Origin: Cryoendolithus antarcticus | Taxonomy: Eukaryota; Ascomycota; Dothideomycetes; Cladosporiales; Cladosporiaceae | DNA length: 64,000 bases | Reading direction: 5' to 3' | Assembly: GCA_002077065.1 (NCBI GenBank) | Contig: NAJO01000012.1 | Span: 558,001 to 622,000 of the forward strand | Notes under the pieces: model-generated | Told to the model about the DNA's origin: nothing | Database searches by the model: none | What the model saw: the letters and a program-made list of their open reading frames with translations, nothing else | Made by a program: the position numbers and the translations under genes | Shown here: positions 21,911-33,597 of the stretch, piece by piece | How positions within the stretch are numbered: the stretch's first letter is position 1 | Layout of the letters: each line of letters opens with the position of its first letter

Positions 21911-22660
21911 GTTCGAGGCGATACTCACCGTCTGAGCGTCGACAGAGTACAGTCCACAAGTTACATATAGGAGGTGGAGACTACCGGTCGATGCTAGTGT
22001 AGAGCCGCGAAAGGCATGTGACGCCACTGACACCCTTGCAGTGCGTCAAAGTCACGGGAAACAAAGGTGGGAAGTGAGGTGAAGTGAAGTGTTGTGGAAC
22101 TCCCGGGATGGGACGAAGGCACAACTCTTCCGTGCCGCTACAGCCGGGCTGAAGGTATGAGATACACACTGGTACCTACCTCAACAATGCCTCATTATTG
22201 TTCCACTTTTCACTTTTGGTTGCGAGACACAGACCAATGCAATCCTTTCGGTCCTGACTCGGTCCAATGATCCAACACTGTAGGTGATCGGTCGATGATA
22301 TTTCAGCCACCGGGATCAGCGCCCTATGGTCGCATGTGCAGATCGAGTCGAGCGGCTTGTGGCCGACCGGGGACTATTTATTGACGTACACGATCATTGC
22401 TCAACGTTGCAGTGCTTTTGGAAGGCTTTGACGAGCACTGAACGGTGCCACTTGCATGGCTGTATTTTCCTGAGACATCAGTCAGTTTTCAGACCACTAG
22501 AGAACGAAGCATCAAGTAAGACTAACACTCCCAAACTTTTCGCAGATTCATCGAAAGCGGGATCGGCATGCTGCTCCCAGGTCGTGGCTGCCTCCTGTCC
22601 ATGCGACGGCGGGTTGCCGGCCATTGGCATGGCTGACACGGAAGTGTACTCGATTGTCAC
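21911..22660. other. Spacer in the 2EXR cluster
   Basis: 750 bases with no gene recognised. A GAAGTGA-rich run near 22071-22090 resembles the element upstream of paralogues C and D. Confidence 0.4.
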
Positions 22661-23248
22661 TCACTCCGAACAGTGCGAAAGTTCGAAGTAATGGAATAGA
22701 TGTTTCCCCTGGAAGTGACTGTTTTGCACCTCCAAGTGCATGTCTGAAGCCGAGGCAACGCTGTTGAGCTTCTCCAACACAGTCGTGATCACCTATCCCC
22801 AATCATACTTCGCTTCGCAGTACTCGTGTAGTCTGTACGGCCATAGCGTCGTATCGCTTCGAACGCGCAGGTGGCCCCTCTGCATCCGCAGACTTGGAGT
22901 GAAGTCTTCGAGCTCGCAGAGCCATCGACCGGGCAGATGTGGGTGGCTTGTTGACTTGAGGTCGATATGGAAGGCGGTGCGCATGTAGAGCATAGGCAAT
23001 GCTTCATGGGGAATCATCCGGCATGTTCGGAGTAGCTCCCCACAGAAAGGCGGCGGGCGTGGTGAGGCGTGACCCCAAGCTTCATCTGGGCGCCAGGCAT
23101 GCCCAGAATCGGCGTTTTGCATGTACACGGTTTGATGCGAGAAGGTGTAATCCCAGACGATCGTGCGTATCTCCGGCGGAAGGTCGAGACGGCGGCAAAA
23201 CAGTGATTCGGCTGATCGCTTCGAGGACACTACCTGAATGTCAGTCAT
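22661..23248 (-). pseudogene. 2EXR/F-box-like paralogue F, in-frame TAG
   Basis: The most diverged copy. The ATG at 23248 starts MTDIQVVSSKRSAESLFCRR, with LDLPPEIRTIVWDYTF, ELLRTCRMIPHEALPMLYMR and the LCELEDF block. After 151 residues a TAG lies at 22793-22795. The frame then continues VITTVLEKLNSVASASDMHL, which aligns with TITTLVKRLDKCPWITRMHL of paralogue E, and ends at a TGA at 22661 (196 codons in all). No intron of credible length would remove the stop. The stop falls where other copies have Arg or Lys. Confidence 0.62.
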
Positions 23249-23652
23249 CTTAGGGTAATGTAGGGTTGTTGACGATGCTATGTGGAAGGCAAGTGGACTT
23301 GCTTAAAGTGGTCTGGGAAGGTCAGGAAGATATTGAGGATTGTAGATGAGTTAGGGTGAGGAGTGCCGAGCTGAGGAAGGTGCAACGCAGGTGATGAAGT
23401 TGAGAGCGAGGTAGTAAGAACTCGCACGGACCTCGCGCATTGGTTCATCCCTCACTGAGACACAGTAAGTGAGCAGGAGACGCTTGCAACGTGAGTAGCA
23501 ACGCGACTGCCATTCTTGGTGCGACCTGATCCCAGACCGCAGTTGGCCAAGTTTCTGACAGCCAAAGGCCGGCATTGTGACCAGCGCACTGTGGCCTGAG
23601 CTCTTGGACGTAGCTCGATTAAGCGTAGGAGTATCTGTACAGCAGCCATGAT
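23249..23652. other. Intergenic, no gene seen
   Basis: About 400 bases between the 2EXR cluster and the 3' end of the homoisocitrate dehydrogenase gene. Confidence 0.5.
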
Positions 23653-24786
<1,134 letters not shown>

Positions 24787-25672
24787 TGGAGCTGTTGGTC
24801 TATGTTACGAGGACGCTTTAGCAAATCCCCCTAACTTTTGGGAGCTCGCTCGCCGATCTCGGGGCATTGATTGAGCGGACATGGAGGATGAGTCAGCATG
24901 TCAGAGATCATCTCTCCATAACTCTGAACGCTCTTGTGGTACAATAATTGCAGCTGCAAAGATATTATGTCATGCGATGGTGGTCAGAGCACGTAGAGCG
25001 GAATCTGCTGTCTTCACTCCGACTTCGACATTCTCACTGACGAAGTGTTCGTCGATTCCAGGGATTCGGTCAAGTCAGCAAGAGCATTGTCAACGCTTCG
25101 GACTCGTGAATCAACACCGCTCAGTAGCATAGTCTCATGTGCGGTGGCAAACGGCACATGCTGGACCAATTGAGCAGCAAGTTTCAAGTGCATGATCGCT
25201 GCTGAGCTACTAGGGTACTGAAGCCCAAGCGCGCTCTCACTACACTCTCTCCTGCTCTCCTTCTCTCATGAAATGCACAACATGTCTTCAACTGCTTTCT
25301 GCAGAGTCAGTACAGTGACCATTACAACCGAGATGTCAAGGGAGATCATGAGTAGGGCCACATCATCAAAGGCCGCCTCACTTCTCGACTGTTTTCCTCC
25401 ACCCCGATGCTATCCACTCCTTCGACTCGTATTTGCCAATCACATTTCCTTCGACCGTCCACGTCTCTGGTGCGCGTTGATTGGGCTTTCTAGCGCAGCT
25501 AGATCGATGGAAGCATAAGTCATGCTCTATGATTCACGCAGGCTGTGGACAAGCGACCTTTTCGGAGGTTGAACTATCATCTCATCAAGAAATGCCGGCA
25601 CTAGATGGCAGGCAATCATCGGTGCACATACTCCCCGTAGCCCTTTCATGAACCCTCAAGTTATTGCTATCA
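24787..25672. other. Intergenic, no gene recognised
   Basis: About 890 bases with short frames only. Includes the lys12 promoter side and the 3' flank of the broken MRJP gene. Confidence 0.5.
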
Positions 25673-27044
25673 TCATATCTTCGTCCTACCATTCAGCAAT
25701 TTGGCTCTGAAAGCAACGAAGGGCCTCTTTCTCCTATCGATGAGAGGCAAACCTTGACCATAATAGATGGCGTTGAGGTAATTCAGTTGATTCTGCTGAT
25801 TGTCAGCGACATCACTTCGACCTCTGCACGTGAGATAGCTGACACATACCACAGTGAAGTAGAGGTAACCATCAGTCGCGATACTCATTGTGTCGACCCA
25901 GTTGATCCGCGGGTCACGGACAAAGATCGTGGCGTAAGTCGTGGCAGGATTGTACATGCTTATGCCATTCTGCTCGACTTGTCCGTTGTAGACTACATTA
26001 GACGTCAGTCAGGTCACTGCGATACAGCTTCGAGCTAGAATCGGGACTCACTGATGCCATTCGAGTCCGTCTCCAACCCATCCGAGATGCCCTTCTCGCC
26101 CGTGTTCTTGACAAGGGCCTGTGCCGCATCGAAATCATTTGCTCTCGGCGCAGCAGTCGGTATCGAGTACAAGAACCTCCCACCGACGGCCGAGAAGTAC
26201 AGCAAAGTATAGTCTGGACTGATCGCAATCCCTTCTGCTCCGAATGTAATGAAGCCCGGCTTGATGGCCGAGCTCAAGCCGGAGACCTGGTACACCGGAT
26301 CACCCCAGACCCACGGCACAGTGCCATAGATTGCTTTGGTCTGTTTGAAGGTATAGCGATAGCCTTTGCCAGAAGTCAGGTCGACGTAGACAATCGCGTT
26401 GTCGCCTTCAAGCGAAGAGTCGGTGAGGTATGCTGCGTTTTTGGCTCGATCGATGCGCACGTCGTTAAGGTACGAGTCAGGCTTAACAAGATCGGAAGAG
26501 AAGACCAACGTCTTCACGATCTGGTTCGTGGTGAGATCGATATTGACCAGCTTCGGACCTCCCGGGACTGTGGCGTTGAGCATGGGATGGTTCGGATCGG
26601 AGAGGTCTTGCACACGACCTGTGTCAAGAATCCAAAGGGTATCCTTGGAGTCAATGATCACGGACTGAACGCCAAGCAGATGGTTGGAATCGCCTTTCGT
26701 GACTGGTGGGACTGCGAGGCGATTGACCGCGCCGTGGGGCTCATATTGTAGGTGGCGTTGGGGTAAGCAGTCTCCGAGTCTTGAGAAGTGAGCTCGCCGA
26801 CTTGCATTGTTGGGATGACACCATTCTAGGTGTTCTGTATGTCAAGCCCTGCCGGGTAGCAAGCGAATTTCCTGCCGGAGGTCGACACTGCGATGCCGGT
26901 CGGCCATTGTCCTGTGAAGTAGTGTACGAGCTCGAGCGATGGCCCAGCCGTCATGGGATCTGTTCGAATGTCGGGTGGGCCGACCGCGTTGACATGCTGA
27001 ACGAGGCCGAGCGTGGCAGCGAGTGCCAATGTAGTCGACAACAT
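25673..27044 (-). pseudogene. Broken secreted MRJP/yellow-family protein
   Basis: The ATG at 27044 gives a signal peptide (MLSTTLALAATLGLVQHVNA). The mature start and the FTGQWPTGIAVSTSGRKFAC block follow, typical of major royal jelly/yellow-related proteins, a six-bladed propeller family found in insects, bacteria and fungi. A TAG at 26826-26828 stops the frame after LDIQNT, although NGVIPTMQVGELTSQDSETA continues behind it. Near 26743 the frame shifts by one missing base; EPHGAVNR, then LLGVQSVIIDS and LWILDTGRVQDL resume in the other frame. Downstream are two good GT-AG introns (25994-26051 and 25793-25849) and an intact C-terminus (INWVDTMSIATDGYLYFT, RRKRPFVAFRAKLLNGRTKI). With both a stop and a frameshift it is a pseudogene, unless the assembly is wrong at two places. 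Confidence 0.78.
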
Positions 27045-28528
27045 AGCTATTTGATGAGCACTAGCCCAAGAGCGCTGTCGACAAAATTGAGACTCAGATA
27101 GTTCATGTACCCTGCGTTGGTTTTGCCTCTGATGCGTGAGTGTAGTCAATCTTCGAAATGCCTCGGCGAAGGCTTAATTTTTTACCTGTTAAAGCCAAAG
27201 CGTAGCAAGCTACATTTTAGTGGCCTAGCTGCCGATCAGGAAGGTGAAGGATCAACAACAATCCTCCGAGTGACGATTGCTCCTGGAAGCTCACCACATG
27301 TACCACATGCAATATATCTTTGACTTCATGCTAGTCCGCAGAGCTGCTTTTAGGACTTCGGCGCTGTGACTCGTGCACTGTAAGGAAAACCTTTGAGTGA
27401 GCCTCCAGACCCCTCGGCGCATTCTTTGAAAGACTGGTGATCATTGAAGGAGTTTCAACAGCGGATCGAAATAAGATGCACCTCGTACCTACCTGCACCA
27501 CGGTGTTGCTACTCGCTAGAGACCGCCACAGGCTCTGCATTCACTGCTTCGACTTCGACATAGCCAGGACTGCGAGCATCCTTCGCGATTTTGCGCATTG
27601 GTCTGGAGCAGTGAAGAAATTCTCGAGCTCGTAGTGGCTGGAGGTCCGTCGTTGCCTGTTCCATCTCGTGCGCAGGAAGTCGTGGGTGCAGGAAGAGGCG
27701 GAAGTGCCATCGTACATCAATCGTTTCCATCTCTCGCGACATGGGTCGCCGTTGTCACTAGGTATGGACCTGTTGCTCGTGGCCGATCTTCCTGTGACCC
27801 CGGCTGCTTGAGCGTCTCAAACGACATTGTTCGATTGTCGCAAGTCCACGCCGGTGGTCTTGATATGCTACAGAGCTTTCTGCTAGCTCGTCGAATCACA
27901 CCTGTCGATCCGTGAAGGCGGTCATGGTGTCTGATGGTGTGCTGCGGCCATCATCTCACCATGTCATGCCACAGCGGAAGGATTCGGGATGTTGCGATTG
28001 GCCTTGGCATTGCTGACTACGCATCGGCGGCCGCCGTGAAGCAACTGAGGCTGTCTCCCTGAAAGAGCAACGCTCTGGACATCGGTGGTCTGACAAGACT
28101 CACTAAAAATGTTACGCCACAGTACTTGCCGGCGTGTTCCGCCTGGTCTCGCGATATATACCTTGTAAGCGAACCATAAACCTGGGCGCTCTATCTGCCG
28201 TGAAGTCCACGGTCACTCCACCCAATGCTGGGCTGTTCGCCGTGACACGCAGAGTCCATTGTCGTCTAGGACAGTACGAGAACGCTCGAGAACGTACGAT
28301 ATGGATGCAATAAGGCAATGAGTCTACCGCCGTGCTTGAGCATGTACTACATGAAGAGTAGGCCGCCTTGCACTTTCTTACACTCGCGTCTCCTCTCACA
28401 TACAATCAACCAGTCACTGCTTTCCCCACCACTCAATCGTTTCATCCATTTCGATCAGCTTTATTCAAATCATAGCCTTCATTGAAAGTCATACACTCAC
28501 AAGACTTCCTCCTCTACTTGCACTGCCG
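27045..28528. other. Long stretch without a recognised gene
   Basis: Almost 1.5 kb in which both strands have only frames of 60-107 codons with no motifs or consistent splice sites. It may hold further gene relics, but none can be named. Confidence 0.4.
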
Positions 28529-29079
28529 ATGATGTCGACAGCCACGACAGTAAGCCCATGCCGATGGCGAGTCCAATGAGTGCAGACCACAGTCCAAGTG
28601 CTGATACGCGGTCCCACAGACCTTCCAAGTACCCACTGAACTGCATTCCACACCCTGGCAAAGGTGGCCGATCTCCTCAATCTGGAAATCCACAAAGCGT
28701 ACCCTAACACCCACCAGATTCTCCCAAACCTTCGCCGAGCCGCATCCTGTTGCCCGCCGGCCAGCATACCTCCAGCAACATCGATGGGCCGGATCATCCT
28801 ACTACATGCGACGACTAGGCAGGGCCTCGGGCGTGTTCTTCCCGGGCATGATCGCGTTCTTTGGCTGGCCGTTCGCGATGCAATGGGCGATAGATGTGAG
28901 TACTGCCATGCCCTGGGGTCAGATCCAAGACAAGGACTGACGCGGCTTTTTAGTACAACAATGGAGTGTACCGGGCCAAGAAGGAGGAAAAGGCAAGCGA
29001 ACCTCATCACAAGAGCCACCGGAAGTTGCGGAAATTGGGTATCGATGCGCAGGCGGACTTCAGGGGTAGCCCGGCCTGA
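28529..29079 (+). CDS. Hypothetical small single-span membrane protein
   Basis: Exons 28529-28549, 28620-28895 and 28954-29079 give 140 aa; all junctions are GT-AG and keep phase 0. I do not recognise the family. The N-terminal 70 residues are basic with Ser, Trp and Arg (W-Q-R-W-P, TKRTLTPTRF) and could be a mitochondrial presequence. One hydrophobic segment follows at about 78-97 (GVFFPGMIAFFGWPFAMQWA), then YNNGVYRAKKEE and a charged, Lys/His-rich tail. This layout suggests a small mitochondrial inner-membrane protein, by inference only. Support comes from agreement of three splice junctions with a coherent frame; the 21-base first exon is the weakest point. Longer frames overlapping on both strands are shadows. 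Confidence 0.5.
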
Positions 29080-30634
29080 TCATGATCATCGATGAGGCGT
29101 TGAAGGCAGCGTGGAGTACTGAGGCTGTCCTCCGGTGACATTTCGGATCGAACCGGCGTGTTCGAGAGCATTTAAAGCTAGATTTCCATAGATCTTTATG
29201 ACCTCCAGTCCTAAAACGTTCGTTGCAGCCTGATGTCTTTATCGCTGTGATTGATGTGTATGGGTCAGTATATCGGTCAGTACAATACACGATCCTCTGT
29301 ACCACCCTACGAAGTGCGTCCGTCATGAGCGTGAGTGGGCGGGCGAGAGGCGGCGCAAGATAGCAAGTGTGCATTCAGTGAATCACCCGCCATCCTGGCT
29401 GTGTAATACCCATGATCATCATCGCGTATATATAGCTGTCGGGTGGCTTTTTGCTGGTCCTCGCTTCGGTCACCATGCGCTCTCTTGTATACCCGAGTGT
29501 CGTGTGTGCTAGCCTTGGACTGCACCATGGGCGTAGTCCTGCTGAAGCTGAGGAGAAGTCGTGGCTGCGCGACGCCTCTTGGATGTTCTCCGACAGCGTG
29601 CTCGACGGTCCCGGAGTCCTTCACACCTGTTCATACCAAGAGTCCATGATGACAAAACCGTGAAGCTTTGCACACTGGCAGAGCGAAGTAAATGGATGGT
29701 AAGGCAGGCTGCGTGTCTGAAGAGGCACTCGTGTCTCAGATCTTCAACATGAGAGGAGCATGATGAAATGCCGTGCAGCGAAGTGTCGGGGTACACAGAA
29801 CATCGCGACGAAAGTTGCACGGGAGCTGGCAGATGCTGAAGTGCGCTACTGGACTGAAAGAGAGGAAATCGCAAAGCGCAGAATTGATGGAAAGCACTCA
29901 CCGTGCACAACACAATGCGAAAGCATAAGGGACAGGAATGCCGAAATGAAGAAACCGTAGAGTGCTTTCCACGTACTCAGACCAAATGCTCCCCCAGTAC
30001 AATATCGTGTTCCGCAACCCACAGCCCAGGATGCAAAAGCACGCCACCTCTCTCACTTCCATACGTTCCCAAAACGCACGAAAATCCTGCACTCCCTTTG
30101 CCTGGGACAGGGGAACAGTGGGTTCATTAGTTTGGCTTTTCTCGGCATGATGAGGCGCATACCTCCGAACCGATGGGATTAGCCACGATGTGACGGCTAA
30201 CCGTTACACCACGTGCAACCCACTCTGCGATGAGTTGGGGAAAGTGCGATTATATCCTCTGAATGGCGGATTTGGCGGGTAGGACGAGGAACGCTGGGCG
30301 TAGGCTGGGGAATGCTGTGGCGACAGGCTTTGCGTGTGGCGAAGGGCGCTAGCTGGTCTTCGGGAGGGATGGCATTGGTGATAGGGAGGTCAATGGTTCG
30401 TTTTGCGGAGTGGCCAGCGTTCGGGCTCGCTGCGTAAGTGGGGATTGCCACGCATGGTCATTGTCTACCATGGTCTTTCCGTACTGACTCATTAGTACAC
30501 CGTGGGAGTCTATCGTGCAGAATCGTCGCGGTTTTCTCACTGTCGTTACACAGCACCGGAGGTGTGCGAGGGAGACGGTAACTGACGTCCTAGCACAGTG
30601 GAATTGTTGCAGGTTGCGATCATTAGGTCCGACC
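29080..30634. other. Long stretch without a recognised gene
   Basis: About 1.55 kb. A TATATATA box near 29428 precedes a short plus-strand frame (ATG 29475, MRSLVYPSVVCASLGLHHGR) that might begin with a weak signal peptide, but it stops after about 60 codons with no homology I can see. A tRNA A-box-like sequence at about 30195-30210 (minus) has no pairing T-arm. Confidence 0.4.
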
Positions 30635-31634
30635 TCAGGGCTCCGTCGTTCTTCCTGGCCGCGGCGGTGGCGGTGGCCGACGCTTCGGAGCCGCATTTCT
30701 CGACATCGTCCTCGGTATTATCCTCGGCTTTTCGACTGCTGGTAACGACGCCATGTCCGTCCTGATTTCAGCCTTCATCGGTATGCGCTCCCACAGTGCA
30801 TCCCATACACCCGGCATCTGGCTCTTGTCGACCTTCACGTTGCGATTGACCTGCAACTGGCCATACATCCTCATTGCCAACGCGCCACCTCGAGCTGCCC
30901 GCGCTTTTTCGATGGCATCCTTAGTCCCCATTGGCACGTACTCCAGATTCGCCAAAGTAGACTTCGAGGCTGGCAAGCGGCGGAGGTCACTAAGCCACAC
31001 ACCTTGATGGTGCGGCCATGGTACCCACCTGTAAGTCTGGACTAGCAAGCGGGTGTCGGACGGCGCTCTTGCAGCCCAGCGCCGGATTGCATCAGACGAA
31101 GCTTTCAGAAGAGACGGCGGGAGGACAAGACGGATATTGGCGACATACGGAGCGGATGCAAAAGCAGCAATGGTCATGGGCGCTGCAGCACCGAGGAGTC
31201 TCGCTGGGATCCACCAGTTGCTGATATCCGGTGAGTAATAGTAGCTGGGAAGCATTATGCAGCTGAAGAGGAAGAAGACGATCGTGGCGACTCTGCCTGT
31301 GCCGACGAAGACAGTGCGCCATCTGCCGCCATGGTAGATCGTGGGATTACTGAGAGGAGCGGAGACTGCAACCTAGTCAGTCAAGCCGGGGAAGGTAAGG
31401 CTGTCGAGACTCAGTCGTACCTTTATCTAGAGTCGCCTTGACGCCCCCAGCCACCCTCTGCTTTGAGCTGATCCATCTTCTGGTCGCCAAACGGGAGAGC
31501 TCAAGGGTAGGCTCAGATAGACTGGATTGCGGCCCTCGAGACGAAAGTCCGCTGCTGATACTCAGCTTGAGCAGCGAGGTCACGCGCAGTGAGCGAGGCA
31601 ATGGACAGTGACCAAAGCAACGAGCACGCAACAT
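30635..31634 (-). CDS. Predicted mitochondrial two-span membrane protein
   Basis: Exons 31421-31634 and 30635-31365 with a 55-base GT-AG intron give 314 aa. The N-terminus (MLRARCFGHCPLPRSLRVTS) is Arg/Ser-rich without acids, as in matrix targeting signals. After the splice come YHGGRWRTVFVG and two hydrophobic spans: about 90-112 (VATIVFFLFSCIMLPSYYY) and about 120-150 (LLGAAAPMTIAAFASAPYVA). Then LPPSLLKASSDAIRRWAAR and a soluble C-terminal domain end in a Pro/Arg-rich tail. I recall similar uncharacterised fungal proteins with this GRWRTVFVG/two-span/PPxxR layout, reminiscent of the TMEM70/TMEM186 type, but that link is inference. The splice removes a stop and preserves the frame. Confidence 0.65.
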
Positions 31635-31852
31635 TACATTGCATGCATGAATCGCATGAGCTCATGAGTGTAGCTGCAATACGGACGAAATAGAGCGCGT
31701 ATTTAGGCTCAAAACCTTAATGGCTGCTTCCCGATTGGGAATTGGGCGTTGAATCCCGTCTCCGTGCCGGCTTGGTCGCATGGCGTTTGACAGCTTACCT
31801 TGAGATGTCCGTAGCGAACTGCATTCGTTGCCGCAGCAGATATATCTCACCG

Positions 31853-32998
31853 ATGATGTTGCTGAAGCAGTTACTCTTACTGCCCTGTGCATTGCGCACA
31901 GCCTTAGCTTACACCACGCTGACAGATTTGACATTGGAATCGCTTGCTCTGGACAGCAACGACTTCTCCGCCTCGAACGGAGATGGTCTCCTCGCGCCTA
32001 TTCTCGTCCCACGAGTCCCCGGCACGGAAGGTATTGCAAAGGTGCAAGAGCATTTCGCCAACTTCTTTCGCGAAGAAGTGCCCAAGTGGAAGTTCACTTT
32101 CCAGAATAGCACGAGTACGACGCCTCTCAGCCATGGCAAGGAAGTGCCTTTTCGGAACATTATCATCACACGAGATCCGCCGTGGATAGAGAACGAGGGT
32201 GATGTTTCGAGACTGGTACTGGTGGCGCATTACGACTCGAAGATCGATCCTGCTGGCTTCATCGGTGCCATCGACAGTGCAGTGCCCTGCGCAGCTCTCA
32301 TGCACACAGCACGAGCGATAGATGCTGCATTGACGGCAAAGTGGGCAGCAATGGAATCTGAGGGCATCGGGAGTGGAGGCTTCGACGGGTTTGAGGCGCA
32401 TAAAGGTGTTCAAATACTGCTACTGGACGGTGAGGAAGCCTTCGTGAATTGGCAGGGCACAGACAACACCTACGGCGCAAGATCACTAGCAGAAGAATGG
32501 GATAGCACGGTCAACCAAGCTCTGTCGACGTTCCGGACTCCATTGGAAAGTATGGAGCTGTTCGTCCTGCTCGACCTCCTCGGCTCAAAAGACCACCAGC
32601 AAGTTCCGTCATACTTCAAGATGACACACTGGGCCTACCAGCGCATAGCGCAAGTGGAGGGCAGATTGCGAGGCGCTGGGCGTCTCAAGGCGAAGCGTGA
32701 TCAGCCGCTGTTCTACGAAGCCGACAAGAAAGAGACGGATCAATGGCTCGGCGGGCAGGTCGGCGATGATCACGAGCCTTTCATGGCGAGAGGTGTGGAG
32801 ATCTTGCATATTATTCCTGGGAGGTTCCCGGATGTGTGGCATACGATAAAGGATGATGCAGAGCATCTGGACATGGATACTGTTGAGGACTGGGCTATGA
32901 TCACGACAGCATTTGCAGCTGAGTATATGGACCTTGAGGGGTTCATGCAGGCTGGTGCGCCACCGAAGAAGGTCGCCCAGCCGAGACGTGAATTGTGA
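31853..32998 (+). CDS. Glutaminyl-peptide cyclotransferase, secreted
   Basis: Single exon, 381 aa from the ATG at 31853, chosen because it starts directly before a signal-like segment (MMLLKQLLLLPCALRTALAY). In-frame codons run further upstream, with another ATG at 31805. The enzyme cyclises N-terminal glutamine to pyroglutamate on secretory proteins; it has the M28-peptidase fold with a single zinc ion. Visible: VLVAHYDSK (126-130), the zinc Asp in IDSAVPCA (about 141), the zinc Glu in LDGEEAF (about 195), LFVLLDLLGSK, the DDHEPF loop and the zinc His in PDVWHT (about 330). All three zinc ligands of known glutaminyl cyclases are present. Likely acts in the ER/Golgi lumen or outside the cell. 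A plain M28 aminopeptidase is less likely because the second-metal residues are absent. Confidence 0.88.
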   Translation: MMLLKQLLLLPCALRTALAYTTLTDLTLESLALDSNDFSASNGDGLLAPILVPRVPGTEGIAKVQEHFANFFREEVPKWKFTFQNSTSTTPLSHGKEVPFRNIIITRDPPWIENEGDVSRLVLVAHYDSKIDPAGFIGAIDSAVPCAALMHTARAIDAALTAKWAAMESEGIGSGGFDGFEAHKGVQILLLDGEEAFVNWQGTDNTYGARSLAEEWDSTVNQALSTFRTPLESMELFVLLDLLGSKDHQQVPSYFKMTHWAYQRIAQVEGRLRGAGRLKAKRDQPLFYEADKKETDQWLGGQVGDDHEPFMARGVEILHIIPGRFPDVWHTIKDDAEHLDMDTVEDWAMITTAFAAEYMDLEGFMQAGAPPKKVAQPRREL

Positions 32999-33597
32999 GT
33001 GAGTGTGGTGCGGTCGCTGTCTTGGGGGAAGCTTGTGCTGACGGCATGCAGTGCATGATCGCCAACATGCCCAAGCAGGCTTTCGAAGTACACGTACCTA
33101 CGCACATATATCCATGTATAGATCATGCCCTTCGACCGACTTCCTGCAAGCCGGGTCTTCCGCTTTGATCACGTCGTCTTCGCTATACAGAAAGATTGCT
33201 GCATTCCAGACGCCGAAGACATCGTGCACGGACCACAGACGGCAAGATAGCACCGCAGGTCTACATAAGGTACTCTTGAGCCCACCTTCCATCGGCTGAC
33301 ACACAATGCTACATATCACAAGCAAGGCTTGCATCAACACAGCATGCTAATCGTTGATACTCTTGACCCATTGGCTCATAGCAGCCTTTGTACTGTTCAG
33401 CGTTCTCTACTTGCTAATGCCGGATCCGGTGGTGACAAGATATCTCTTTGTCGAACCTTCACAATGTCCAACAGGACTCGATTCAACATGGCGCACAATG
33501 CTGCCCAAGTCGTTCTCTGTCTTGCGGTCATCACGTTGTCGACGCGCAAAGGTAGAGCTAATTCAACAACCGAGTGCACTGGATTCGATCTTCCAAG
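32999..33597. other. Intergenic, no gene seen
   Basis: About 600 bases; antisense and plus-strand frames of 70-130 codons overlap but have no recognisable features. Confidence 0.45.

Noticed and set aside
22740..22830. An intron that would remove the TAG in paralogue F
   Set aside because: All candidate donors near the stop would give introns under 30 bases, and the sequence before the stop aligns with paralogue E as exon.
28489..29019. Minus-strand 176-codon frame
   Set aside because: Overlaps the spliced small membrane protein; Cys/Arg-rich composition typical of a shadow, and no splice or motif support.
30195..30260. tRNA candidate on the minus strand (GGTGTAACGGTTAGC)
   Set aside because: The A box is good, but the anticodon loop has six bases and the T arm does not pair; not a functional tRNA.
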